In this document: positions 1 through 8,123 of the stretch, piece after piece
How positions within the stretch are numbered: position 1 is the first letter of the stretch
Layout: every line of letters starts with the position of its first letter
Assembly (NCBI RefSeq): GCF_048537545.1
Contig: NZ_CP183218.1
Reading direction: 5' to 3' (one strand)
Source: Chania fonticola_B
Lineage (GTDB): Bacteria > Pseudomonadota > Gammaproteobacteria > Enterobacterales > Enterobacteriaceae
Length of the DNA stretch: 64,000 nucleotides
Notes under the pieces: generated by a model
Database searches by the model: none
Told to the model about the DNA's origin: nothing
Seen by the model: only the letters and a program-made list of their open reading frames with translations
Program-made: the position numbers and the translations under genes

Positions 1-173
1 AGCACCCGATGTTTAACCCGCAAAGCTGGCGCGCCCAGTCGCGCCGCGGCGAGATTAACGGCCACCAACGGAGCTGGTTCTGCGGAGCTTACTGGTACAA
101 CGGTTTTCACGAGGATGGGGTACGCAGCGCGTTGGACGTGGTGAAAGGGATCGCTGCAGGGGAGGACCTGTAA
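1..173 (+). CDS. FAD/NAD(P)-binding amine-oxidase-like oxidoreductase, C-terminal end (5' truncated by window)
   Basis: The frame is open from the window edge (first full codon at base 3) to TAA at 171-173 and gives 56 residues. It contains the stretch RSWFCGAYWYNGFHEDG followed by a V-S/A-LDVV helix, which matches the C-terminal FAD-contacting end of the flavin amine oxidase / NAD(P)-binding oxidoreductases that precede DUF1365 and CFA-like genes in many proteobacteria. It ends one base before the next start codon, so translation is probably coupled. The N-terminal dinucleotide-binding fold lies outside the window, so the substrate cannot be judged. Confidence 0.75.
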   Translation, partial: HPMFNPQSWRAQSRRGEINGHQRSWFCGAYWYNGFHEDGVRSALDVVKGIAAGEDL

Positions 174-174
174 G

Positions 175-888
175 ATGAACAGCTGCCTTTACCAGGGTGT
201 GTTACGCCATCGTCGCTTCCAGCCGAAATCACACCATTTTCGCTATAACGTGTTTATGGCCTGGATCGATCTGGACGAGCTGGATGCGCTGCCGTCGGCG
301 GGGATCCGCCGTAATCGATTTGCCGCGGCCGCCTTCCATGATGCGGATTACCCACTCGGCACACCGCTTAAAGAGAACGCCCTCGACCGGCTGCAAACTC
401 TGACCGGGGAACGTCCCGATGGCCGCGTCATGCTCCTGACCCAGCTTCGTTATTTCGGCTTCCATTTTAATCCGATCAATCTCTACTACTGCTATGACAG
501 TACGGGCATGCTGCGCTGGGTTCTGGCCGAAGTGCGCAACACCCCGTGGAACGAGCGCCATTACTATGCGGTGGATGGCCAGGCGGCTCGCCCGCAGCCG
601 AAAGCCTTCCATGTCTCCCCGTTTAATCCGATGGATATGGTCTATCACTGGCGCTTCAACGCCCCCGGTAAAACGCTGCATATGCATATCGAAAATCATC
701 AGGAGTCGAAGGTGTTCGACGCCACGCTCGCGCTTCGCCGTGAGCACCTAACGCGCGCAACCTTGAGATCGATATTGCTGCGCATACCGATGATGACCCT
801 GAAAACCGTCCTGGCAATTTACTGGCAAGCGTTACGGCTGTGGCTTAAACGCGTGCCGTTGTACAACCATCCCGTCAGAAGGAGTTAG
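175..888 (+). CDS. DUF1365 family protein
   Basis: This 237-residue protein belongs to the DUF1365 family: it opens with an xLYxGxVxHRRFxPxxHxFRY motif and later has the conserved FGFHFNPINLYYCYD block (about residues 93-107) and the VSPFNPMD block (about 146-153). Its biochemical role is not established. In many proteobacteria the family is encoded directly between an FAD oxidoreductase and a cyclopropane-fatty-acid-synthase-like methyltransferase, as here, so a part in modifying membrane acyl chains is a reasonable inference. The start ATG follows the preceding stop by one base, and the next gene begins five bases after this one ends. Confidence 0.9.
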   Translation: MNSCLYQGVLRHRRFQPKSHHFRYNVFMAWIDLDELDALPSAGIRRNRFAAAAFHDADYPLGTPLKENALDRLQTLTGERPDGRVMLLTQLRYFGFHFNPINLYYCYDSTGMLRWVLAEVRNTPWNERHYYAVDGQAARPQPKAFHVSPFNPMDMVYHWRFNAPGKTLHMHIENHQESKVFDATLALRREHLTRATLRSILLRIPMMTLKTVLAIYWQALRLWLKRVPLYNHPVRRS

Positions 889-893
889 CGCTC

Positions 894-2114
894 ATGACCG
901 ATCCTGCCTTTGCGCTTGAATCCGATATCCCTCGTAACGCCCGTATCGCGCGCTGGCTACTCTTTCGTTTGCTGAGCGGTATCCGCGAGGGCTCGCTCAC
1001 CGTGCGTGAAGGACAGCAGACCCTCCATTTTGGCGATGAGTCCTCTGCGCTGCGTGCTGAAGTGCAGATCCTCGCGCCGGGTGTTTACTGGCGTCTGCTC
1101 ACCGGCGGCAGCCTCGCCGCGGCCGAATCCTGGATGGAGGGTGAGTGGGAGACGCATCAGTTAACCCCGCTTTTGCAGATCCTGGCCCTCAACGGCAAGG
1201 TACTGGGAAGGCTGGAAAGTGGCTTTCGCCTGCTGGGCAATCCTATGGAGCGGCTTCGCCACTGGACGCGGCGTAACTACCGCAAACAGGCGCGGGAAAA
1301 CATCTCCGCCCATTACGATCTGGGTAACGAATTCTATGCGCACTTTCTCGATGAAGATCTGCTCTACTCCAGCGCGCTGTTCACCGCCGACGACCAGGCT
1401 CTCTCTCAAGCCCAGCAGGCAAAAATGGCGCGCCTGTGCGAACAACTGGCGTTGACCGCAAGCGATCACCTGCTGGAAATCGGTACCGGCTGGGGGGCTA
1501 TGGCGGAATACGCCGCTCGTCACTACGGCTGCCGCGTCACTACCACGACGCTGTCGCAGGAGCAGTACACCTGGGCTACAGAGCGGATTGCCCGCGCGGG
1601 ATTACAGGACAGAGTTCAGGTTCTACTGTGCGACTACCGCGACCTGACCGGTGAATTCGACAAACTGGTATCGGTTGAGATGATTGAAGCCGTGGGTAAA
1701 CGCTACCTGCCGGATTTCTTCCGCACCTGTCAGGCGCGCCTGCGCCCGGGCGGCAAAATGGCGATTCAGGCCATCACCATTCAGGATCAGCGCTACCGCG
1801 ACTACAGCAAAAGCGTCGATTTTATCCAGCGTTACATCTTCCCCGGCGGGTTCCTACCGAGCATCACGGCAATGAGTGAACTGATGACGCGTCACACCGA
1901 TTTTGTCGTCCGTAATCTGTTCGATATGGGGCCAGACTACGCCCGCACGCTGGCTCACTGGCGGCAGCGTTTTCTGCACGCCTGGCAGGACATTGAAAAG
2001 CTCGGTTTCGATGAAAGGTTCCGCCGTATGTGGCTCTACTACTTTGGCTACTGCGAAGCCGGTTTTAACGCACGCACCATCAGCGTGGTGCAACTGACCG
2101 CAGAGCGCGTATGA
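894..2114 (+). CDS. SAM-dependent methyltransferase, cyclopropane-fatty-acyl-phospholipid synthase family
   Basis: A 406-residue protein with the CFA synthase hallmarks: the HYDLGNEFYAHFLDEDLLYSSALF-type block (residues about 141-164), the SAM-binding motif LEIGTGWGAMA (about 195-205) and a C-terminal half rich in Tyr and Trp. CFA synthases transfer a methylene group from S-adenosylmethionine to double bonds of membrane phospholipids. Relatives encoded beside DUF1365 and flavin oxidoreductases can instead methylate acyl chains; in Rhodobacter sphaeroides related enzymes act in furan fatty acid synthesis. The operon context fits such a specialised lipid-modifying role rather than the housekeeping Cfa. 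It overlaps the next gene by 4 bp (ATGA-type coupling). Confidence 0.88.
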   Translation: MTDPAFALESDIPRNARIARWLLFRLLSGIREGSLTVREGQQTLHFGDESSALRAEVQILAPGVYWRLLTGGSLAAAESWMEGEWETHQLTPLLQILALNGKVLGRLESGFRLLGNPMERLRHWTRRNYRKQARENISAHYDLGNEFYAHFLDEDLLYSSALFTADDQALSQAQQAKMARLCEQLALTASDHLLEIGTGWGAMAEYAARHYGCRVTTTTLSQEQYTWATERIARAGLQDRVQVLLCDYRDLTGEFDKLVSVEMIEAVGKRYLPDFFRTCQARLRPGGKMAIQAITIQDQRYRDYSKSVDFIQRYIFPGGFLPSITAMSELMTRHTDFVVRNLFDMGPDYARTLAHWRQRFLHAWQDIEKLGFDERFRRMWLYYFGYCEAGFNARTISVVQLTAERV

Positions 2115-2596
2115 ACCGCTCTGTGCAGGTCGTGCTGATGGCTCTCGCGTTCGATCTCTATTGGACGCTGGTAGTGTTGTTTCGCGAACGCGGCCTGTTC
2201 CTGTGGCTCGCCCTGGCGATCCTGGCCTGTCTGATGCTGTCGCCTGCACACCGTGTTTATGCCCTGCTGCTGGCCACGGCGGGCTGCGGTCTGGATGCCC
2301 TCTGGGTGCTGACGGGGCAGATCGGCTTTAACAGTGACGCACTGCTGCCCCTGTGGATGATGGCGCTGTGGCTGATGTTTGCTACCGTCTGGACCCACTT
2401 GATCCTCACGACCACGCTGCCGCGATGGATGCTGGCTTTGCTGGCAACCGCTGGCGGTCCCGTAGCGTATGTGATTGGTGAACGTCTGGGCGCCATGACT
2501 TTCCGGGAGCCGACCTTTATCGTCGTCAGTTGGATGGCACTGGGTTGGCTGGTTCTGATGCTGTTGTTCCATATTCTGACGGGGAGGCGACATTGA
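2111..2596 (+). CDS. DUF2878 family membrane protein
   Basis: This 161-residue, strongly hydrophobic protein is predicted to span the inner membrane about five times, with Trp-rich helices such as LWMMALWLMFATVW. Its length and pattern match DUF2878, a family found almost only in this kind of operon. The function is unknown. The start overlaps the end of the methyltransferase gene by 4 bp, and its stop overlaps the TTG start proposed for the next gene, so all are likely translated from one message. A membrane-embedded helper for the lipid-modifying enzymes is an inference from position only. Confidence 0.85.
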   Translation: MNRSVQVVLMALAFDLYWTLVVLFRERGLFLWLALAILACLMLSPAHRVYALLLATAGCGLDALWVLTGQIGFNSDALLPLWMMALWLMFATVWTHLILTTTLPRWMLALLATAGGPVAYVIGERLGAMTFREPTFIVVSWMALGWLVLMLLFHILTGRRH

Positions 2597-3120
2597 GAAC
2601 CTCTTTACTGATGCTGCTGTGGTTGGCGGCCATCGCGCCCGTCGCCCATGCCGCCGACTGGTTAAGCTGGCGCAAAGTGGGTGATGCCAGCCTGACATGG
2701 GGGCCGTTTACCGTTTATACCTCCCAACTGAGCACGCCGGACGGTCGGTATCACGGGCCGGAACAGGATCAGGCGCTGATTATTACCTACAAACGCGACA
2801 TCGATCGTGACCAGTTGGTCGAAGCCACCCGTGACCAGTGGCAGGCTCAGGGGATCATGGAGCGAGAACCACAGAGCGAAGCCTGGCTGCGCATGCTGCA
2901 GTCACTCTGGCCGGACGTCACGCCCGGCTCACAGCTTACCTTTGTTGTTAAGGGTAAGCAGGGGCAGTTCTGGTATCGCGCCTCAGGGGCAGAAAAAAGC
3001 TTTACCCCGCTCGGCCCCAGCCAGTCTGCCGCCTTCAGTACAAACTTTCTGGCCATCTGGCTCGATCCACGCACGCAATATCCCGAACTGCGTCAGCAGT
3101 TGCTCGGAGGTGAAAAATGA
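2593..3120 (+). CDS. Chalcone isomerase-like periplasmic protein
   Basis: I place the start at TTG 2593, which overlaps the preceding stop and gives a clean Sec signal peptide (RTSLLMLLWLAAIAPVAHA, cut before ADWLSW). The upstream in-frame ATG at 2530 would begin inside the previous gene and add a non-signal-like leader. The mature part matches the chalcone isomerase-like domain (pattern WRKVGDASLTWGPFTVY). In bacteria this fold is not known to isomerise chalcones; fatty acid binding has been proposed for related folds. With a secreted product next to acyl-chain enzymes, lipid binding in the periplasm is plausible. It overlaps the next gene by 4 bp. Confidence 0.82.
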   Translation: MRTSLLMLLWLAAIAPVAHAADWLSWRKVGDASLTWGPFTVYTSQLSTPDGRYHGPEQDQALIITYKRDIDRDQLVEATRDQWQAQGIMEREPQSEAWLRMLQSLWPDVTPGSQLTFVVKGKQGQFWYRASGAEKSFTPLGPSQSAAFSTNFLAIWLDPRTQYPELRQQLLGGEK

Positions 3121-3647
3121 AACGCATTCTGACACTTGGCCTGGCGCTGATGATGCTTCTGGTGGGTTGTAGCACAGACATCAGCGACTACCGGCATCAA
3201 CAACCGCCGCTCGATATCTTCCACTACTTCCAGGGGAAAACCGAGGCATGGGGTATGGTACAGGACCGCAGCGGAAAACAGCTGCGCCGCTTCCACGTGG
3301 AAATCAGTGGCAACGTCATCGGCGACACGCTGACGCTAAATGAACACTTTGTCTATGACGATGGCGAGAAACAGCAACGGGTGTGGCATATCCGGCGCGT
3401 CGGCACCAATCGCTACGAAGGCACCGCAGGCGATATTGAAGGTGTGGCCAGCGGCGTGGCAGAAGGCAACGCCTTTAACTGGCGTTACAGCATGAACGTG
3501 AAAGCCAATGGCAGTACCTGGCTACTTCACTTTGATGACTGGATGTATCTGCAAGATGACATACATCTTTTTAATAAAACAGAGATGAAGAAGTTCGGCA
3601 TCACCGTCGGCCAGGTAACGCTTTTCTTCACCCGAAAAGAACAGTAA
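3117..3647 (+). CDS. DUF3833 family lipoprotein
   Basis: A 176-residue protein with a lipoprotein signal: positively charged MKR, a hydrophobic stretch, and the lipobox LVGC with Cys at about residue 19. Residues 20 onward match DUF3833, a beta-rich, lipocalin-like family (pattern PPLDIFHYFQGKTEAWG and later FDDWMYLQDD). Position +2 after the lipid-bearing Cys is Ser, which favours sorting to the outer membrane. Members regularly co-occur with DUF2878 and CFA-like genes. A role in handling a hydrophobic product or substrate between membranes is an inference; no activity is established. Confidence 0.85.
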   Translation: MKRILTLGLALMMLLVGCSTDISDYRHQQPPLDIFHYFQGKTEAWGMVQDRSGKQLRRFHVEISGNVIGDTLTLNEHFVYDDGEKQQRVWHIRRVGTNRYEGTAGDIEGVASGVAEGNAFNWRYSMNVKANGSTWLLHFDDWMYLQDDIHLFNKTEMKKFGITVGQVTLFFTRKEQ

Positions 3648-3659
3648 GAGGATCGCGAT

Positions 3660-4619
3660 ATGAATAAGCAACCCGTCATTGGGATCAGCGGATGTTTAAC
3701 CGGCGCGACCGTTCGGTTTGACGGCGGACATAAACGCATGGGCTTTGTCATGGACGGGCTGGCGCAGTGGGTGACCTTCAAACCCGTCTGCCCGGAGATG
3801 GCCATCGGACTGCCCTCTCCTCGTCCGGCACTACGCCTGGTTCAGACCGCCGAAGGGGATTTCCGGATGCACTTCAGCCAAGCGCCGCACGACGATGTGA
3901 CGGAGAAAATGACCGCATTCACGGATTCCTATCTCTCACGTCTTGACGAACTGTCGGGCTTTATCGTCTGCGCCAAATCGCCGAGCTGCGGTATGGAACG
4001 CGTACGGTTGTACGATGAAAAGGGCAATCGCGGGCGTAAAGAGGGCGTAGGCATCTTTACCAGAGCGCTGTTGGAGAAATACCCGTGGTTACCGGTGGAA
4101 GAAGATGGCCGCCTGCACGACCCGGTGCTGCGGGAAAACTTTGTCGAGCGCATCTTCGCCCTGCACGAGTTGAACACCCTGAAGGCCAACGGCCTCACCC
4201 GCCATGCGCTGCTGGACTTCCACAGCCGGTATAAATTGCAGTTGCTGGCGCACCACCAAGCGGGCTACCGCGAAATTGGCCCCTTTGTCGCCTCGTTGCA
4301 TGAGTGGGAAGACCTGGATGCATTCTTCGTGGCTTATCGCGAAAAACTGATGACGATCTTGAAAAAACCCGCCTCGCGCAAGAACCACACCAACGTGCTG
4401 ATGCACATTCAGGGGTACTTTCGTAACCAGCTGAACTCGCGTCAGCGCGGCGAACTGAATGACGTGATCCTCCATTATCGCGAGGGGCTGCTGCCAATAC
4501 TCGCGCCTTTGACGCTGCTGAAGCATTACCTGGGCGAATACCCAGACAGCTACCTGCTGACGCAAAAATACTTTGACCCCTATCCGCATAATTTGGCTTT
4601 GCGGTTAATGGTTAATTAA
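3660..4619 (+). CDS. DUF523 plus DUF1722 (YbgA-like) fusion protein
   Basis: The 319-residue protein has two domains. Residues about 5-150 match DUF523, with GISGCLTGATVRFDGGHK and a CAKSPSCG motif whose Cys residues could bind metal. Residues about 190-305 match DUF1722, the whole of E. coli YbgA (motif FHSRYKLQLLAHHQAGYREIG). E. coli ybgA lies beside the photolyase gene phr, and fused versions are often found near light- or singlet-oxygen-responsive genes, in line with the rest of this operon. No enzymatic activity is established. A good AAGAGGATC ribosome-binding site precedes the ATG, 12 bp after the previous stop. Confidence 0.88.
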   Translation: MNKQPVIGISGCLTGATVRFDGGHKRMGFVMDGLAQWVTFKPVCPEMAIGLPSPRPALRLVQTAEGDFRMHFSQAPHDDVTEKMTAFTDSYLSRLDELSGFIVCAKSPSCGMERVRLYDEKGNRGRKEGVGIFTRALLEKYPWLPVEEDGRLHDPVLRENFVERIFALHELNTLKANGLTRHALLDFHSRYKLQLLAHHQAGYREIGPFVASLHEWEDLDAFFVAYREKLMTILKKPASRKNHTNVLMHIQGYFRNQLNSRQRGELNDVILHYREGLLPILAPLTLLKHYLGEYPDSYLLTQKYFDPYPHNLALRLMVN

Positions 4620-5034
4620 GTGCGTATGATTCGTGGCGAACTGCTCGATTTTTTCGGCCATAGGTTTTTCGTTGGCTCAGGGGAGGCTCTTTTCCGCCAG
4701 TGTAGGATCCTTGTGCGGTTACCTATGTGATCCATCCCAACGTGATGGCGGTGCGTAAGGTGCCGATGGGGATTGGCCCGAACGTCATCTTTTTATGCAT
4801 CTGCATAAAAGCAAAACCCCTTACTCACCTTTTTCACCATAATTTTTATCATTTTCGATAACATTTGCTAACCAGCTCGTCATAACATCGATTTTTTTGC
4901 CCTCCCAGGGTTGGCATTTTATACAAAGCGTCAGCCCTGTTGGCCGAAGAAAGATGTGAAATTTTGCGCATTCTTGCACCGTTGCCTTTCCCTATACTCA
5001 CCACCATCAGTAAATGTCGGTGAAGGGGCAACCT
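4620..5034 (+). other. Intergenic region with possible gene remnant and promoter of the catabolic cluster
   Basis: No intact gene is visible in these 415 bases. At 4722-4785 one frame reads TYVIHPNVMAVRKVPMGIGP, which looks like protein sequence without a start or a plausible continuation and may be the remnant of a deleted gene; I could not identify it. After the palindrome at 4791-4810 the DNA becomes AT-rich. The sequence AAGGGG, eight bases before ATG 5035, is the ribosome-binding site of the acyl-CoA ligase gene. Confidence 0.45.
4791..4810. promoter_or_regulatory. Perfect inverted repeat, possible operator
   Basis: TTTTATGCATCTGCATAAAA has 9-bp perfect arms around a 2-bp centre. It lies about 225 bp upstream of the acyl-CoA ligase start and downstream of a terminated operon. 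The dyad is short and AT-rich without a T-tract, so it resembles a dimeric regulator's operator more than a terminator. Which protein would bind it is unknown; the CdaR-like regulator at the far end of the cluster is one candidate. Confidence 0.4.
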
Positions 5035-6576
5035 ATGCAGCAGGCAAAAATCACACACCTCTATCAGAGTTTACAGCAGAGCGTTAACCGCCGGGCTGAG
5101 CATACCGCCCTGTTCTTTGAAGGCCATAAATACAGTTATAATCAGTTAAATCATAACGTTAATTTATCTTCCGCCTGCCTGAAAGAAAGTTTTAACCTCG
5201 TCAAAGGCGATGTGATCGTCTTGGCCTTGGGTAACCGGCCTGAATTCTGCTCGCTGTTTTATGCGGCCATGGCGCTGGGGATTATCGTGGTGCCGTTAAG
5301 CACCAAGTTAAAATCGCAAGACAGCCATATCATCCTGTCCAGTGTTAATGCCAAGGCGGTTTTTTACGATCCCAACAGTCAGCCGTGGATGGCGACGCTG
5401 GAACCCGTGAAGCAAAGCCATGTGGTGTCGCTGGCCGATTGGCAACTGATGCTCAGTAATGCAGATGACCAAAATGTGATCCAACCCGTAGAGCCTGCCG
5501 CCATCGTAGCGGATGACATTGCCGCAATTATTTATACTTCCGGCACCACTGGCTCACCGAAAGGAGCAGCGCTCACTCACGGTAACTTTATTGCGGCTAT
5601 CACGGCTTACCAACAGGCTCTCAAGTTAACCGAGCAAGACAGCGCCATCTTGCCGATCCCTATCTGCCATATTACCGGCCTGTCAGCTTTACTCTGCCTG
5701 TTTATTCACCTTGGCGGTACGTTGCATTTGCAGCAAAGATTCAATGCAGAAGAGATTTTGAAAACCGTCAGCAGCCATAACATTACCTTCCTGCATGGTT
5801 CGCCAACGGTGTTTATCCTACTGTTGCAAGAAGCGGAAAAGTATCCACAGGTGGGCAACTACGCCAGCTTGCGGATGATCGCTTGCGGTGCCGGGCATTT
5901 GAACGTGGGCATTATCGAAAGGCTCGCGCAGTTGTTCCCAGCCACGGAAATCAGGCCGATCTATGGGCTGACAGAAACCTCTTCACCGGCCAGCATTTTC
6001 CCGGTCGATGTACGCAGCAGCGATAAGATAGGCAGTTCTGGCTTACCCATTCCCGGCCTAAGCTGCCAAATTCGCGACGATAATCACCAGGTGCTTGCTG
6101 CCGGTGAGATTGGTCATCTATGGCTGAAAGGGCCAGTGGTGATGAGCCAGTACTGGAAGAACCCGGCGGCCAATCAGCAGTTCTTCCACGACGGCTGGTT
6201 TTATACCGGCGATATAGCCTGCCTCGATCAGGATAACTACCTGTATATCAAAGATCGCAGCAAGGACATGATCAACCGCGGTGGTGAAAAAATATACTGC
6301 ATTGAAGTGGAAAACCTGATCTCGAATTACCCTGGCGTCAAGGAAATTGCCATAGTTCCCAGCAGCAGCGAAATCTACGGAGAAGAAGCCGTCGCTTTTA
6401 TTGTGGCGCACCGGAATAAACCCTTGGTGAGCGATAATATTACTCATTGGCTCTCCAATAAAATTGCCAAATTTAAAATACCCTCAAAGATCGTCTTTAC
6501 AGCAGAATTACCGAAAAATGCCAATGGCAAAATAGACAAATTAGCTTTACGACAAAAATTGACACCACCAATATAA
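5035..6576 (+). CDS. AMP-forming acyl-CoA synthetase / ligase
   Basis: A 513-residue member of the adenylate-forming (ANL) superfamily. The P-loop YTSGTTGSPKGA is at about residues 168-179, YGLTETSSP near 309-317, the TGD motif near 388, the hinge DRSKDMINRGGEKI near 403-416, and the catalytic Lys in NANGKIDK near the C terminus. Such enzymes activate a carboxylic acid with ATP and join it to CoA. I prefer ATG 5035 over the in-frame ATG 5014 because AAGGGG sits at normal spacing before 5035. It heads a + strand cluster with carrier, CoA transferase, dehydrogenase and thiolase, so it probably activates the imported acid. The exact substrate cannot be read from sequence. Confidence 0.88.
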   Translation: MQQAKITHLYQSLQQSVNRRAEHTALFFEGHKYSYNQLNHNVNLSSACLKESFNLVKGDVIVLALGNRPEFCSLFYAAMALGIIVVPLSTKLKSQDSHIILSSVNAKAVFYDPNSQPWMATLEPVKQSHVVSLADWQLMLSNADDQNVIQPVEPAAIVADDIAAIIYTSGTTGSPKGAALTHGNFIAAITAYQQALKLTEQDSAILPIPICHITGLSALLCLFIHLGGTLHLQQRFNAEEILKTVSSHNITFLHGSPTVFILLLQEAEKYPQVGNYASLRMIACGAGHLNVGIIERLAQLFPATEIRPIYGLTETSSPASIFPVDVRSSDKIGSSGLPIPGLSCQIRDDNHQVLAAGEIGHLWLKGPVVMSQYWKNPAANQQFFHDGWFYTGDIACLDQDNYLYIKDRSKDMINRGGEKIYCIEVENLISNYPGVKEIAIVPSSSEIYGEEAVAFIVAHRNKPLVSDNITHWLSNKIAKFKIPSKIVFTAELPKNANGKIDKLALRQKLTPPI

Positions 6577-6716
6577 AAACAAGCGTTATCCAATAAACGC
6601 GCCAACGTCAGGAAACCTAAAGCGCAATCATTAAAATAATAGAGCACCTGTACCTCTAACAATACAGAACAGCTCTGCCCTGTTTAATCGCCTCATCATG
6701 AGGAGGAGTCCTTATT

Positions 6717-8072
6717 ATGTCAAATCGACCGTTAGATATTGCATCGAAAAGCCAGGCGGCAATAACGAATGCAAAAATATATAAACACCTGATGCCGTTA
6801 CTGATCATTGTTTATATCATCAGCTTTATTGACAGAACCAATATCGGCATTGCCCGAGCCTCGATGTCCATCGATCTTGGGCTTTCCGCTACCGCCTATG
6901 GGTTGGGAGCAGGTCTGTTCTTTCTGACTTATTCCACCATGGAGATCCCCAGCAATCTGATCATGGCGCGGGTCGGGGCCCGCTTCTGGATCACCCGCAT
7001 CATGTTCACCTGGGGGGTGATTTCCGCCGGTATGGCCTTCGTCACCGGTCCCACCTCTTTCTATGTCATGCGCCTGTTACTAGGGGCGGCAGAAGCCGGA
7101 TTGTACCCCGGTATCATCCTGTACCTTACCTACTGGTTTGGCCGTGAAGATCGCGCCAGAGCCGTCGGCATGTTCCTGCTCGGTGTCTGTATCGCCAATA
7201 TTGTCGGGGCGCCATTGGGCGGCGCATTGCTGATGCTGGATGGCCTGGGTGGACTGCACGGCTGGCAATGGATGTTTATCATAGAAGGGCTCCCGGCAGT
7301 GCTGCTGGCGTTTTATGTGTATGCCGTACTACCCAATAAGCCCCGCGATGCCAAATGGCTGACCAAAACCGACATTGAGTATATTGAAAACAAGCTGGCC
7401 GCGGAGCAACCGGTTGGGGTGGATAAGAACCAGAAGTTTTCCTTTAAAACGGCGTTTACCAATAAGACTTTCATGCTGATTGTGGCGATTTATTTCACCC
7501 ATCAGATTTCGGTCTACAGCCTGACCTATTTCCTGCCAAGCATTATTAACAGCTACGGCAAGATGAGCACCTTGATGCTCGGCCTGTTAACTGCCATTCC
7601 GTGGATCGCGGCAGCCTTGGGTGGCTTCTTCCTGCCCAAATATGCCAATACCGCCTCTCGTTCACGCATCATGCTGGTGTCCGGCTTTATGTCGATGGCC
7701 GTCGGTTTCCTGATTGGCGTGCTGGGTGGCCCAGTATTAGGGCTGATCGGCTTCTGTATTGGTGCCTCGATGTTCTTCGTCGTGCAGTCAATCATCTTTA
7801 CCTACCCGGCCACGCTGATGAGCGGCCCTATGCTCGCTGGTGGGCTGGGATTACTGGCTTGCCTTGGCATCACCGGCGGGTTCTTCGGGCCATATGTGTT
7901 CGGTCTCCTGGAGGATAGAACGGGGTCACCTAGTGCAGGCCTGTGGTTTGCCATCGTGCTGCAGACCCTTGCCATCATCGGGGCTGCGAGGGTGAAACAA
8001 CCCGCAGGCAGTAAAGATAAACCGGCCAATCAATGCCCCCCGGCAGCAATGAATAGCGTGATTGAGAAATAA
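6717..8072 (+). CDS. MFS transporter, anion:cation symporter (phthalate/tartrate/glucarate type) family
   Basis: The 451-residue protein has twelve predicted membrane helices and the anion:cation symporter signatures: IISFIDRTNIGIARASM in helix 1, a loop 2-3 NLIMARVGARFWITR and the LLLGAAEAGLYPGIILYLTYWF stretch. This subfamily imports organic anions such as tartrate, phthalate, glucarate and galactonate with protons across the inner membrane. An AGGAGGAG site precedes the ATG. Lying between the acyl-CoA ligase and the CoA transferase, it is the likely uptake route for the acid degraded by the cluster. Confidence 0.9.
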   Translation: MSNRPLDIASKSQAAITNAKIYKHLMPLLIIVYIISFIDRTNIGIARASMSIDLGLSATAYGLGAGLFFLTYSTMEIPSNLIMARVGARFWITRIMFTWGVISAGMAFVTGPTSFYVMRLLLGAAEAGLYPGIILYLTYWFGREDRARAVGMFLLGVCIANIVGAPLGGALLMLDGLGGLHGWQWMFIIEGLPAVLLAFYVYAVLPNKPRDAKWLTKTDIEYIENKLAAEQPVGVDKNQKFSFKTAFTNKTFMLIVAIYFTHQISVYSLTYFLPSIINSYGKMSTLMLGLLTAIPWIAAALGGFFLPKYANTASRSRIMLVSGFMSMAVGFLIGVLGGPVLGLIGFCIGASMFFVVQSIIFTYPATLMSGPMLAGGLGLLACLGITGGFFGPYVFGLLEDRTGSPSAGLWFAIVLQTLAIIGAARVKQPAGSKDKPANQCPPAAMNSVIEK

Positions 8073-8123
8073 AGCCTAAACGCGGTGCCATGGTGCACCG
8101 CCGCACAGACGTAAGGTAGCAAT

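Noticed and set aside
2048..2698. Minus-strand ORF of 216 codons across the methyltransferase/DUF2878 boundary
   Set aside because: It is antisense to two well-supported, overlapping genes, has very high Gln/Arg/His content typical of shadow frames and no recognisable domain.
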